Source: Bacteroidales bacterium (GTDB lineage: Bacteria > Bacteroidota > Bacteroidia > Bacteroidales > B18-G4). Taken from it: a stretch of 13,652 nt of DNA. This document shows positions 1 to 6,208 of the stretch, in pieces (position 1 is the first letter of the stretch; the number at the start of each line of letters is the position of its first letter). A model generated the notes under the pieces. The model did no database searches. It worked only from the letters and a program-made list of their open reading frames with translations, and was not told where the DNA came from. Location: assembly GCA_023132505.1 (NCBI GenBank), contig JAGLYE010000018.1, forward strand, positions 1 through 13,652, read 5' to 3'. The translations under genes were made by a program, and so were the position numbers.

Positions 1-25
1 TCAACCCTCAACCCTCAACCCTCAA
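1..25. repeat. Heptamer tandem repeat (TCAACCC)3 plus partial unit
   Basis: Three perfect consecutive copies of TCAACCC occupy bases 1-21 and are followed by a partial TCAA. The tract begins at the window edge, so its true copy number is unknown. It lies 13 bp past the stop codon of the leftward radical SAM gene, in non-coding DNA as far as can be seen. No hairpin-plus-T-tract terminator is visible in the 38 bases available here. Confidence 0.75.
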
Positions 26-38
26 AACTACAGAAAGA

Positions 39-974
39 TCAAAGATCCTGAAGTTTATATGAGTAGCTTCCTTCCGGCACTTGAGAGGCCTGGTCCAGCA
101 TTTTGATGTATTGCCCGCAATTGCTGCCGATCTTATTTTCCTCCCACTCGCCAATGCTGAGGATTACTTCGTAACCCGCATTTTTGAGGGCGTCAACCAC
201 AGCATATTCTTTTTCCTCCCTCACAATCAGGGAATCGATATTATTCATGCGGGCCTTGAACGTAGGATTGACCGGGGTGATCTTAATAAGGAAAGTTTCG
301 GGATTGAAATGATTAAGCAAGGATTGTGGGTCAAGGATATTTTCCTTGCCAAGCGCAAAATTCAGGGTAAGCTTCTTCCCTCCTTCCGAATAAAAGCGTT
401 CTCCGAATAAAGCCATCTTTTCAAAACTCCATTTTTTTACCGGTACCAGCTTGTTGCGCTGTTCTTCATCCGTGCTGTGAAGCGAAAACTGCAGCTGGAA
501 TGATTGGTCGTAATATTCCTTTTTAATATTCAGAAGTTTTTCAAAAAAAGCATCCGTTCCATGCGGAGCTATTGTAGAAAGAGAGCCTACGAAATTATGG
601 ATAGGATATTTCGCAGGAAATTGCTCCAGAACATCCAGCACAGCATGGTTGAGCGATGGCTCACCCATACGTGCAAATTGTATCTTGAATTTGTCGGTTT
701 CAGGTATTCCCGAGGGAAAACGATAATTTACCAGGTAATCTATCTGAAAGAAGATTTCCTCTGCACTGAGCTTTCCTTTATAATCTCCGCCGGCATCGCA
801 AAATTTACAGTCGACCGGACAACCGAACAATGTAGAAATAATGATCACCCATTTCTTGCTTATGTCTATGGGTGGCTGTATGGATTCAACAAATTCGATG
901 CGCCTGCCATCACTATTCTCGGCAATAAAAACCGATGCAATCGTATTTTCCTGTGTTCTGCTAATTACCTTCAT
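39..974 (-). CDS. RlmN-like radical SAM protein lacking the RlmN N-terminal domain
   Basis: This 311-residue protein is a radical SAM enzyme, seen from CPVDCKFC (Cys52, Cys56, Cys59), the CxxxCxxC site for a 4Fe-4S cluster and S-adenosylmethionine. Further landmarks match the RlmN/Cfr methyltransferase group: MGEPSLN (103-109) resembles GMGEPLLN, FSLHSTDEEQRNKLVP (163-178) resembles the SLHAPNDELR block, TPVNP (233-237) resembles IPFNP, and NCGQY (285-289) resembles the ACGQL segment with the methyl-carrying Cys355 of E. coli RlmN. RlmN methylates A2503 of 23S rRNA and A37 of some tRNAs. This protein is 73 residues shorter, all at the N-terminus, and the RlmN resolving cysteine (Cys118) corresponds to Ile45. 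It has only four cysteines. The substrate is therefore uncertain; a nucleic acid target is an inference from similarity. Its ATG overlaps the preceding oxidoreductase stop codon by 4 nt (ATGA), which supports this start and translational coupling. It is the last gene of the leftward operon. Confidence 0.85.
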   Translation of the reverse strand: MKVISRTQENTIASVFIAENSDGRRIEFVESIQPPIDISKKWVIIISTLFGCPVDCKFCDAGGDYKGKLSAEEIFFQIDYLVNYRFPSGIPETDKFKIQFARMGEPSLNHAVLDVLEQFPAKYPIHNFVGSLSTIAPHGTDAFFEKLLNIKKEYYDQSFQLQFSLHSTDEEQRNKLVPVKKWSFEKMALFGERFYSEGGKKLTLNFALGKENILDPQSLLNHFNPETFLIKITPVNPTFKARMNNIDSLIVREEKEYAVVDALKNAGYEVILSIGEWEENKIGSNCGQYIKMLDQASQVPEGSYSYKLQDL

Positions 975-1765
975 TCGCTGATAATCTTTTCCCTGATAGC
1001 CATGGCCGCCCTTATTCCGTCACCTATGGCGACTGAAGTCTGCCTCGTCGTTCCGTTCTTTACATCTCCAATAATATATAAGAGGCCTTGCTGTTCAAGC
1101 TGCCGGTGGTTTTCTTCCAGTTCAGCTGACAAACATCCCAGTTCAGGCTTCCGGCCGGTGGCAAAAATAGTATAATCAGATGAAAACCCCGGATTTGAGT
1201 TTTCAACATAAGTTATGTTTGCCTGTTTTTGAGCAATTTCAAACAATGCAGGAACACATCTTATCTTTGTGCCCCTGTTCAGAACGGTAACTTTATTGTG
1301 AGCTGAGAGGGTCATGGCATAATCAAAAGCTGCATCACCGGCACCCACTATATCGATCAGTTTTCCTTTTATATCCCGCAGGTGATATACTTCCGTACAG
1401 ATCTTCTTATCAGTTGCATATTTCGACTTTGTACCTGTTGCAATAACCACGAGCTGAGCAGATAAATCTAAATCTGGAGCACTCATTTCGAACCTTCCCG
1501 ACGAGTATTTCAAATTTCTGATTTCTGATTTCTGGTATCTGATATCAAACCTGTCAAGGTGCGCCTTCAGCTTTTTAACCAATTCCGGTCCGCTGATTCC
1601 TTCCGGATACCCGGGATAATTGTCCAGTCTCCATGCGTTCTTCACCAATCCCCCGATGCTGTCCCTTTCGAAAAGCAGAGGGTCAATACCGTATCTTTTC
1701 AATTGTACAGCACAGGCCACACCCGCCGGGCCACCTCCGATAATGATCACCTGCTCTTTAAGCAT
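971..1765 (-). CDS. FAD/NAD(P)-binding oxidoreductase, thioredoxin-reductase fold
   Basis: This 264-residue flavoprotein has the two-dinucleotide-domain layout of the thioredoxin reductase / YumC-type ferredoxin-NADP reductase family. GGGPAG (10-15) near the N-terminus binds FAD. ATGTKS (109-114) closes that half. VGAGDAAFD (140-148) is the NAD(P)H-binding loop. FATGRKP (201-207) and IGDV (232-235) are the usual C-terminal FAD motifs. The redox CxxC of thioredoxin reductase is missing: a single Cys123 lies near the expected place, but its partner position is Val126. The stretch VYHLRDIKGK before the second Rossmann loop looks more like ferredoxin-NADP reductases of this fold. It probably moves electrons from NAD(P)H to a protein or small-molecule acceptor; which one cannot be told. 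It could supply electrons to the downstream radical SAM protein, which is inference from coupling alone. It is shorter than the usual 300-330 residues. The start overlaps the upstream hydrolase gene by 8 nt. Confidence 0.85.
   Translation of the reverse strand: MLKEQVIIIGGGPAGVACAVQLKRYGIDPLLFERDSIGGLVKNAWRLDNYPGYPEGISGPELVKKLKAHLDRFDIRYQKSEIRNLKYSSGRFEMSAPDLDLSAQLVVIATGTKSKYATDKKICTEVYHLRDIKGKLIDIVGAGDAAFDYAMTLSAHNKVTVLNRGTKIRCVPALFEIAQKQANITYVENSNPGFSSDYTIFATGRKPELGCLSAELEENHRQLEQQGLLYIIGDVKNGTTRQTSVAIGDGIRAAMAIREKIISE
1514..1541. repeat. Heptamer tandem repeat (ATTTCTG)3 plus one degenerate copy, inside a CDS
   Basis: Three perfect tandem copies of ATTTCTG (1514-1534) are followed by a degenerate copy GTATCTG (1535-1541). 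The tract lies inside the leftward oxidoreductase gene and encodes about residues 75-84, in the linker between the FAD-binding start and the NAD(P) domain. Because the unit is 7 bp, gain or loss of a single copy would shift the reading frame. The current copy number keeps the frame open. Confidence 0.8.
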
Positions 1766-2414
1766 CGTTCAACAGATCTAAAAGTGTATTGGTTTTTACA
1801 GGACGGGAAAACAAATAAGCCAGGTTCAGAAAGGTGGCAAGATGAAATTCATAGTTGTATGCTGCTGTGGCATCCACAGGCATCACTACATCAAAACCTT
1901 TAACAAAAGCAGATCTTGCCGTACTTTCACAGCAGAGGTTAGTCATAAGGCCTGTGATGATAAGTTGTTTTACACCGGCATGGAGTAGTTGTTGCTCAAG
2001 ATCTGTTTCATAAAACGCATCAAACTGGCTCTTTTTCAATACTGTTCCACCCATTGCGGCGATATTTTCAGATATATCACTCCTGGGATCTTTTTCATTG
2101 ATCAGCTCATGCCAGCGAATACCCATCATACCGGCATTTTCTTTATTGTTAAGGTGCCTGGTAAGTATCACCGGCATCTTCATTGCTTTGCATGCCTGCA
2201 TTATCTTAAGCACGTTTGGAAGGATCACCGGGGAGGAAGGCACAAATGCATGCTCATCAGGGTCGAGGAAATAGTTTTGCATGTCAACTACCAGCAATGC
2301 CAGATGGCCAAAATCCGGTTTGAACATCCGCATACCGGAATAATACTTCACTTCTTCGATCATTTCTTCAGATTCAAGATCGATATTATCAGGGGTAAAG
2401 TACTTTTCTTTCAT
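1758..2414 (-). CDS. Isochorismatase-family cysteine hydrolase
   Basis: This 218-residue protein has the isochorismatase-like hydrolase fold. The catalytic Asp-Lys-Cys triad is visible: Asp44 in LVVDMQN, Lys128 in VLKKSQFDAF, and Cys161 in LMTNLCCESTAR. The GLMT turn before the cysteine corresponds to the conserved cis-peptide region. Family members hydrolyse isochorismate, nicotinamide, N-carbamoyl compounds, ureidoacrylate and related amides, and many remain uncharacterised; sequence alone does not decide the substrate. About 30 residues precede the first core strand, a short N-terminal extension rich in acidic residues. No signal peptide is seen, so it should be cytoplasmic. It is the first gene of the leftward operon, with a Bacteroidota-type promoter box 22 nt upstream of its ATG, and its 3' end overlaps the oxidoreductase start by 8 nt. 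Family assignment is secure; function is not. Confidence 0.88.
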   Translation of the reverse strand: MKEKYFTPDNIDLESEEMIEEVKYYSGMRMFKPDFGHLALLVVDMQNYFLDPDEHAFVPSSPVILPNVLKIMQACKAMKMPVILTRHLNNKENAGMMGIRWHELINEKDPRSDISENIAAMGGTVLKKSQFDAFYETDLEQQLLHAGVKQLIITGLMTNLCCESTARSAFVKGFDVVMPVDATAAYNYEFHLATFLNLAYLFSRPVKTNTLLDLLNDA

Positions 2415-2436
2415 TCGTTTGCTTCTGTGTTATATG

Positions 2437-2444
2437 CAAATGTA
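2437..2444 (-). promoter_or_regulatory. Probable -7 promoter box for the leftward operon
   Basis: On the minus strand this reads TACATTTG, a full match to the Bacteroidota -7 consensus TAnnTTTG. It sits 22 nt before the hydrolase ATG, giving a short leader. No TTG or TTTG is present at the expected -33 distance; the region there is simply A/T-rich. The call therefore rests on one element plus its position. Confidence 0.5.
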
Positions 2445-2497
2445 AGGTAAAAAATAAATGAAATTATATCTTTACGTTTCGAATCAGGAGTTTTTTG

Positions 2498-2607
2498 TAC
2501 CCTCCCCCAACCCCTCCCTGCCAGCAGGTAGGGTAGTAATGCTTGAATCACAATAATAGCAAGCGTTCTCCCTCCTTTTTCGAAGGGAGGGAGACAGGGG
2601 GTGTGTA
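2498..2607. repeat. Cloverleaf-forming inverted-repeat element, possibly a dispersed intergenic repeat
   Basis: This 110-bp block has C-rich runs on its left side and G-rich runs on its right, and it folds by hand into a four-way cloverleaf. The outer stem pairs 2498-2508 with 2597-2607 (two mismatches, including five C-G pairs in a row). Arm 1 is 2512-2533 (eight pairs around one mismatch, loop CCAG). Arm 2 pairs 2538-2545 with 2560-2567 (eight pairs, one wobble). Arm 3 pairs 2568-2578 with 2583-2593 (eleven pairs, one wobble, loop TTCG). Almost every base outside the loops is paired. The composition differs sharply from the A/T-rich spacer around it. It resembles the C-run/G-run intergenic repeats common in environmental Bacteroidota, which is recollection rather than a search result. 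It contains no gene; open frames across it are low-complexity and unsupported. Confidence 0.6.
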
Positions 2608-2631
2608 AAAGATTTTTTTTCAATAAATAAC

Positions 2632-2661
2632 TTGTATTTAAAAAAAGATTTTTTACCTTTG
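2632..2661 (+). promoter_or_regulatory. Primary promoter of the str-S10-spc operon
   Basis: TTG at 2632-2634 and TACCTTTG at 2654-2661 are separated by 19 nt. This exactly matches the Bacteroidota housekeeping sigma promoter pattern (-33 TTG, -7 TAnnTTTG). A/T-rich tracts lie within and just upstream of it, as expected for a strong ribosomal promoter. Transcription would begin a few bases after 2661, leaving a leader of roughly 190 nt before rpsL. No comparable promoter was seen further down the operon. Confidence 0.8.
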
Positions 2662-2726
2662 CAGCCGCTTTTGATGATTCGTCTGAAAGAGCAGAAAATC
2701 CAACGGAAACCTGACAAATTGAGGCA

Positions 2727-2781
2727 GATATAGGTTCCACCCCGATACACGGGACGCGTCTTCAAAGACCTACCCTATATC
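2727..2781 (+). promoter_or_regulatory. Structured segment of the rpsL leader (three-way junction candidate)
   Basis: GATATAGG (2727-2734) is perfectly complementary to CCTATATC (2774-2781) and can close a 55-nt domain. Inside it are two small hairpins: CCCG/CGGG (2741-2744 with 2750-2753, loop ATACA) and GTCT/AGAC (2758-2761 with 2766-2769, loop TCAA). The domain lies well downstream of the predicted transcription start and about 80 nt before the rpsL ATG, where autoregulatory ribosomal protein sites often occur. It is not one of the known r-protein leaders that I can recognise. The pairing is seen; regulation is inferred. Confidence 0.4.
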
Positions 2782-2861
2782 ATCTTCCCTTAGATTTTCG
2801 AAAAACATGAATGTTAAACATCTCTTTTTGAGGGGATTAAAAATAATTAATAAGTCTTAAT

Positions 2862-3236
2862 ATGCCAACAATACAACAATTAGTTCGCAAGGGACGAAAA
2901 AAATTAACTGACAAGAGCAAAGCACCTGCACTGGATTCATGTCCACAACGCAGGGGTGTTTGTGTAAGGGTTTATACCACAACCCCGAAAAAACCTAACT
3001 CAGCCATGAGGAAAGTGGCCAGGGTAAGGCTTACAAATGGAAAAGAAGTGAACGCCTACATCCCTGGTGAAGGCCATAACCTCCAGGAACACTCCATTGT
3101 AATGATCCGGGGTGGAAGGGTAAAAGATCTTCCCGGTGTACGTTATCACATCATAAGGGGTGCGCTTGACACTTCAGGTGTTGAAGGCCGGACACAGCGT
3201 CGGTCAAAATATGGTACAAAGAAACCTAAGAAATAA
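2862..3236 (+). CDS. rpsL: 30S ribosomal protein S12
   Basis: S12 sits at the decoding centre of the 30S subunit, where it helps monitor codon-anticodon pairing. The 124-residue product is full length and nearly invariant, with [11 protein letters not shown] at the N-terminus, [18 protein letters not shown] (40-57) and [13 protein letters not shown] (84-96). Lys43 and Lys88, the sites where substitutions commonly give streptomycin resistance, are both the wild-type residue. Asp89, which RimO methylthiolates in E. coli, is also present. This is the first gene of the operon. The start is preceded by an A/T-rich stretch rather than a close Shine-Dalgarno sequence; an AGGGG at 2831-2835 is too distant to act as one. 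Confidence 0.98.
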   Translation: MPTIQQLVRKGRKKLTDKSKAPALDSCPQRRGVCVRVYTTTPKKPNSAMRKVARVRLTNGKEVNAYIPGEGHNLQEHSIVMIRGGRVKDLPGVRYHIIRGALDTSGVEGRTQRRSKYGTKKPKK

Positions 3237-3266
3237 GAAGATATACAATAATTATATAATATAACG

Positions 3267-3734
3267 ATGAGGAAAGCAAAACCTAAGAAACGGACCATTC
3301 TTCCTGATCCAAAATATAGTGACATTTTGGTTACTAAGTTTGTGAACAACATGATGTACAGCGGCAAGAAAAATATCGCTTATGAGATTTTCTACGCTGC
3401 CATGGATATTGTCGCTGAAAAAACCCAGGAAGACCCTGTTGAAGTTTGGAAAAAAGCACTTGCAAACGTTACCCCTGCTGTAGAGGTAAGAAGCCGTCGT
3501 ATCGGTGGTGCCACTTTCCAGATCCCTTCAGAGATCAGGCCAGGGAGGAAAATGTCGATAGGAATGAAAAACCTGATCAGCTTTGCCCGTAAACGTCATG
3601 AAAAAACCATGGGTGAAATGCTTGCAGGCGAAATTCTGGCTGCGTACAAAGAAGAAGGTTCTGCTTTCAAGAAAAAAGAAGATACACACCGTATGGCCGA
3701 AGCCAACAAGGCTTTCAGCCATTTCAGGTTTTAA
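3267..3734 (+). CDS. rpsG: 30S ribosomal protein S7
   Basis: S7 binds the 3' major domain of 16S rRNA, nucleates assembly of the 30S head and contacts E-site tRNA. The 155-residue protein begins [19 protein letters not shown] and ends [12 protein letters not shown], a typical short bacterial form without the C-terminal tail of E. coli K-12. The centre has [18 protein letters not shown], the conserved rRNA-binding region. It follows rpsL after a 30-nt A/T-rich spacer. In E. coli the S12-S7 spacer is longer and carries the S7 feedback site; here the gap is too short and unstructured for a similar element, so control probably lies elsewhere. Confidence 0.98.
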   Translation: MRKAKPKKRTILPDPKYSDILVTKFVNNMMYSGKKNIAYEIFYAAMDIVAEKTQEDPVEVWKKALANVTPAVEVRSRRIGGATFQIPSEIRPGRKMSIGMKNLISFARKRHEKTMGEMLAGEILAAYKEEGSAFKKKEDTHRMAEANKAFSHFRF

Positions 3735-3751
3735 AAGAACAAAAATAAGAG

Positions 3752-5857
3752 ATGCCGGAAAATCTGACATACACGCGTAACATTGGCATTATGGCTCACA
3801 TTGATGCGGGTAAAACCACAACAACGGAGCGTGTATTGTATTATACCGGTATCAATTACAAAGTTGGTGAGGTACACGACGGCACTGCAACGATGGACTG
3901 GATGGCTCAGGAACAGGAAAGGGGCATCACCATCACTTCTGCAGCAACAACTGTGTACTGGACCACCGACGAACAAAAATATCGCATCAACATTATCGAT
4001 ACTCCGGGACATGTTGATTTCACCGTAGAAGTTGAACGCTCACTCCGTGTGCTCGATGGCGCTGTTGCACTTTTCTGTGCCGTTGGCGGTGTAGAGCCAC
4101 AATCAGAAACCGTATGGCGCCAGGCCGATAAATATGGCGTACCCAGAATCAGCTTTGTAAATAAAATGGACCGTTCAGGAGCCGACTTTTACACTGTTGT
4201 AAGCCAGATCAAAGAAAAGCTGGGTTCTAAGCCGGTGATCATGCAGATCCCTATCGGAGAAGAAGATGAATTCACCGGGCTTGTTGACCTGGTAGAAAAC
4301 AAAGCATACAGCTGGGATGAAGAGAACTTTGGTGTTATCTATAAGGAAATTCCTATCCCTGAAGACCTGAAGGAAACCGTTGAGAAGTACAGGACAAAGA
4401 TCATCGAAGGCGCTGCTGAAGACAATGAAGCATTGTTGGATAAATTCCTTGAATCGCCTGACAGCATCACAAAAGAAGAACTCATCGAATCTGTTCGCAA
4501 AGCAACCCTCGAGCTTAAGATCACCCCGGTATTGTGTGGATCTGCATTTAAAAACAAGGGTGTACAAAAACTGATCGATGCCATCATCTATTACCTCCCC
4601 TCTCCGCTTGATATCCCTCCCATTACCGGAGAAAACCCATTCACACAGAAAAAAGAAACAAGGAACGCATCAGACGAAGAGCCCTTTTCAGCCCTTGCCT
4701 TCAAAATCGCTACAGATCCTTTTGTAGGACGTATTGCCTATTTCAGGGTTTACTCGGGCAGTCTGAAAGCAGGTTCTGTTGTGCTCAATGTAAACACCAA
4801 TAAAAAAGAAAGGATCGCGCGCATATTGCAAATGCATGCAAACAAGCGCAATCCTGTAGAAAATATTTATGCTGGCGAGATCGGGGTAGCTGTTGGCTTC
4901 AAAGAGATCCGTACAGGGGATTCTCTGACCGATATCAAACACCCCCTCCTGCTGGAGAACATTCATTTCCCGGAACCTGTTATCAGCATGGCTATAGAAC
5001 CCAGGTTTCAGGATGATATAGATAAATTGAATGCAGGTTTAAGAAAACTGTCTGAAGAAGACCCGACTTTTACGATAAGGATGGACGACGAAACAGGACA
5101 AACCATTATCAGCGGCATGGGTGAACTTCACCTTGACATTCTTACCGACAGGTTAAAAAGGGAATTTAGCATTGATTGTAACAAAGGAACACCGCAGGTA
5201 GCTTATAAGGAGTCTATCAGCAATACCGTTGTTCATCGCGAGATATATAAAAAACAAACCGGTGGCAAGGGCAGGTTTGCCGATATCACCGTTGAGATTG
5301 GCCCTGCAGAAGATGGTCTCCGTGGCTTACAGTTCATTGATAACATCAAAGGAGGGGCGATCCCTAAAGAATATATCCACGCTGTTGAAAAAGGCTTTAA
5401 ATCGGCTATGATGAACGGCGTAATGGCAGGCTTCCAGCTTGAAAACCTCCGGGTAAGGCTCATTGATGGCAGCCAACACCCTGTTGATTCAGATGCATTA
5501 TCGTTTGAAGTAGCTGCCGGACTGGCTTTCAGGGAAGCATGTAAAAAAGCAGGCCCCGTATTACGCGAACCCATCATGCAGGTTGTGATTACCACTCCTG
5601 ATGAATATGTTGGGGAAGTAAGCAGCGACATGAACAAAAGAAGGGGTCAGATGGAAGGGATATCAACAATTAACCGTCTTCAGGAACTTCGGGCAAAGGC
5701 CCCGCTGGCCGAAATGTTCGGGTATGTAACAACCTTACGTACACTGACATCAGGCCGGGGAAATGCAAACCTTGAGTTTTCGCATTATGCCGATCTTCCG
5801 AAAAACATCCTGGAAGACATTTTATATAAAATTAAAGGATACGTAGTAAATTATTAA
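3752..5857 (+). CDS. fusA: Elongation factor G
   Basis: EF-G is the GTPase that drives translocation of tRNAs and mRNA and, with the ribosome recycling factor, splits ribosomes. The 701-residue product has all GTPase motifs: G1 AHIDAGKT (15-22), G2 RGITI (57-61), G3 DTPGH (83-87), G4 NKMD (137-140) and G5 GSAFK (263-267). Domain II follows from about residue 300, then domain III with MSEE-like LSEEDPTF and [12 protein letters not shown], domain IV with [13 protein letters not shown], and domain V ending YVVNY. Length and domain order are those of canonical translocating EF-G; nothing suggests a resistance or recycling-only paralogue. It lies 17 nt after rpsG. In many bacteria tuf comes next, but here rpsJ follows directly, as usual in Bacteroidota. 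Confidence 0.98.
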   Translation: MPENLTYTRNIGIMAHIDAGKTTTTERVLYYTGINYKVGEVHDGTATMDWMAQEQERGITITSAATTVYWTTDEQKYRINIIDTPGHVDFTVEVERSLRVLDGAVALFCAVGGVEPQSETVWRQADKYGVPRISFVNKMDRSGADFYTVVSQIKEKLGSKPVIMQIPIGEEDEFTGLVDLVENKAYSWDEENFGVIYKEIPIPEDLKETVEKYRTKIIEGAAEDNEALLDKFLESPDSITKEELIESVRKATLELKITPVLCGSAFKNKGVQKLIDAIIYYLPSPLDIPPITGENPFTQKKETRNASDEEPFSALAFKIATDPFVGRIAYFRVYSGSLKAGSVVLNVNTNKKERIARILQMHANKRNPVENIYAGEIGVAVGFKEIRTGDSLTDIKHPLLLENIHFPEPVISMAIEPRFQDDIDKLNAGLRKLSEEDPTFTIRMDDETGQTIISGMGELHLDILTDRLKREFSIDCNKGTPQVAYKESISNTVVHREIYKKQTGGKGRFADITVEIGPAEDGLRGLQFIDNIKGGAIPKEYIHAVEKGFKSAMMNGVMAGFQLENLRVRLIDGSQHPVDSDALSFEVAAGLAFREACKKAGPVLREPIMQVVITTPDEYVGEVSSDMNKRRGQMEGISTINRLQELRAKAPLAEMFGYVTTLRTLTSGRGNANLEFSHYADLPKNILEDILYKIKGYVVNY

Positions 5858-5880
5858 TAAGATCTTAAATTAAGAAAACC

Positions 5881-6186
5881 GTGAGTCAGAGGATCAGAAT
5901 TAAGTTAAAATCGTACGATTACAATTTGGTTGACAAATCAGCCGAAAAGATCGTAAAGACTGTAAAATCCACTGGAGCTGTGGTTAGCGGACCCATTCCG
6001 CTGCCAACAAACAAACAGATCTTTACTGTGAACAAGTCCACTTTTGTGAACAAGAAATCAAGAGAGCAATTTCAGCTCTGTTCATATAAAAGACTATTGG
6101 ACATTTACAGCACCACCAGTAAAACGATCGATGCCTTAATGAAGCTGGAACTTCCCAGCGGTGTTGAAGTTGAGATCAAAGTGTGA
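5881..6186 (+). CDS. rpsJ: 30S ribosomal protein S10
   Basis: S10 is a head protein of the 30S subunit and, in E. coli, doubles as NusE in transcription antitermination. The 101-residue product starts [20 protein letters not shown] and contains [16 protein letters not shown] and the conserved central and C-terminal strands ending GVEVEIKV. The start codon is GTG: no in-frame ATG occurs near it, and the residues encoded right after the GTG align with the normal S10 N-terminus. A 23-nt spacer follows fusA and contains the 10-bp palindrome TAAGATCTTA but no promoter. This joins the str and S10 blocks into a single unit, replacing the usual leader-bearing start of an independent S10 operon. Confidence 0.97.
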   Translation: MSQRIRIKLKSYDYNLVDKSAEKIVKTVKSTGAVVSGPIPLPTNKQIFTVNKSTFVNKKSREQFQLCSYKRLLDIYSTTSKTIDALMKLELPSGVEVEIKV

Positions 6187-6208
6187 TAAAGTTTTAAACG
6201 ATAAGATA

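Noticed and set aside
1..25. CRISPR array suggested by the repeats at the window edge
   Set aside because: The units are 7 bp with no spacers, so this is a simple tandem repeat.
504..1175. 223-residue plus-strand open frame opposite the radical SAM and oxidoreductase genes
   Set aside because: It lies antisense to two genes with clear catalytic motifs, has no recognisable domain, and is cysteine- and serine-rich as expected for a shadow frame. The same holds for 81-410, 1559-1903 and 1989-2450.
2568..2620. Intrinsic terminator formed by the 11-bp hairpin and the run of eight T
   Set aside because: The T run begins 20 bases past the hairpin and no plus-strand gene lies upstream to need termination. 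The hairpin is better explained as one arm of the larger folded element.
2411..2765. Two overlapping minus-strand open frames (2411-2740 and 2484-2765) across the spacer
   Set aside because: Both read through the C/G-run cloverleaf and the A/T tracts, giving low-complexity peptides such as HPLSPSLRKRRE. One also runs through the leftward promoter. They have no recognisable family and are typical false calls from this kind of repeat.
2791..2798. Second promoter in the rpsL leader (TAGATTTT)
   Set aside because: The last base of the -7 consensus is wrong and no TTG lies at the proper distance upstream.
3237..3266. S7 autoregulatory site between rpsL and rpsG, as in E. coli
   Set aside because: The spacer is 30 nt of almost pure A/T with no stable hairpin, too short for the known S7 site.
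6161..6208. N-terminal extension of L3 by 16 residues
   Set aside because: The extra codons overlap the end of rpsJ and do not resemble L3; [12 protein letters not shown] directly after the ATG at 6209 is the standard N-terminus.
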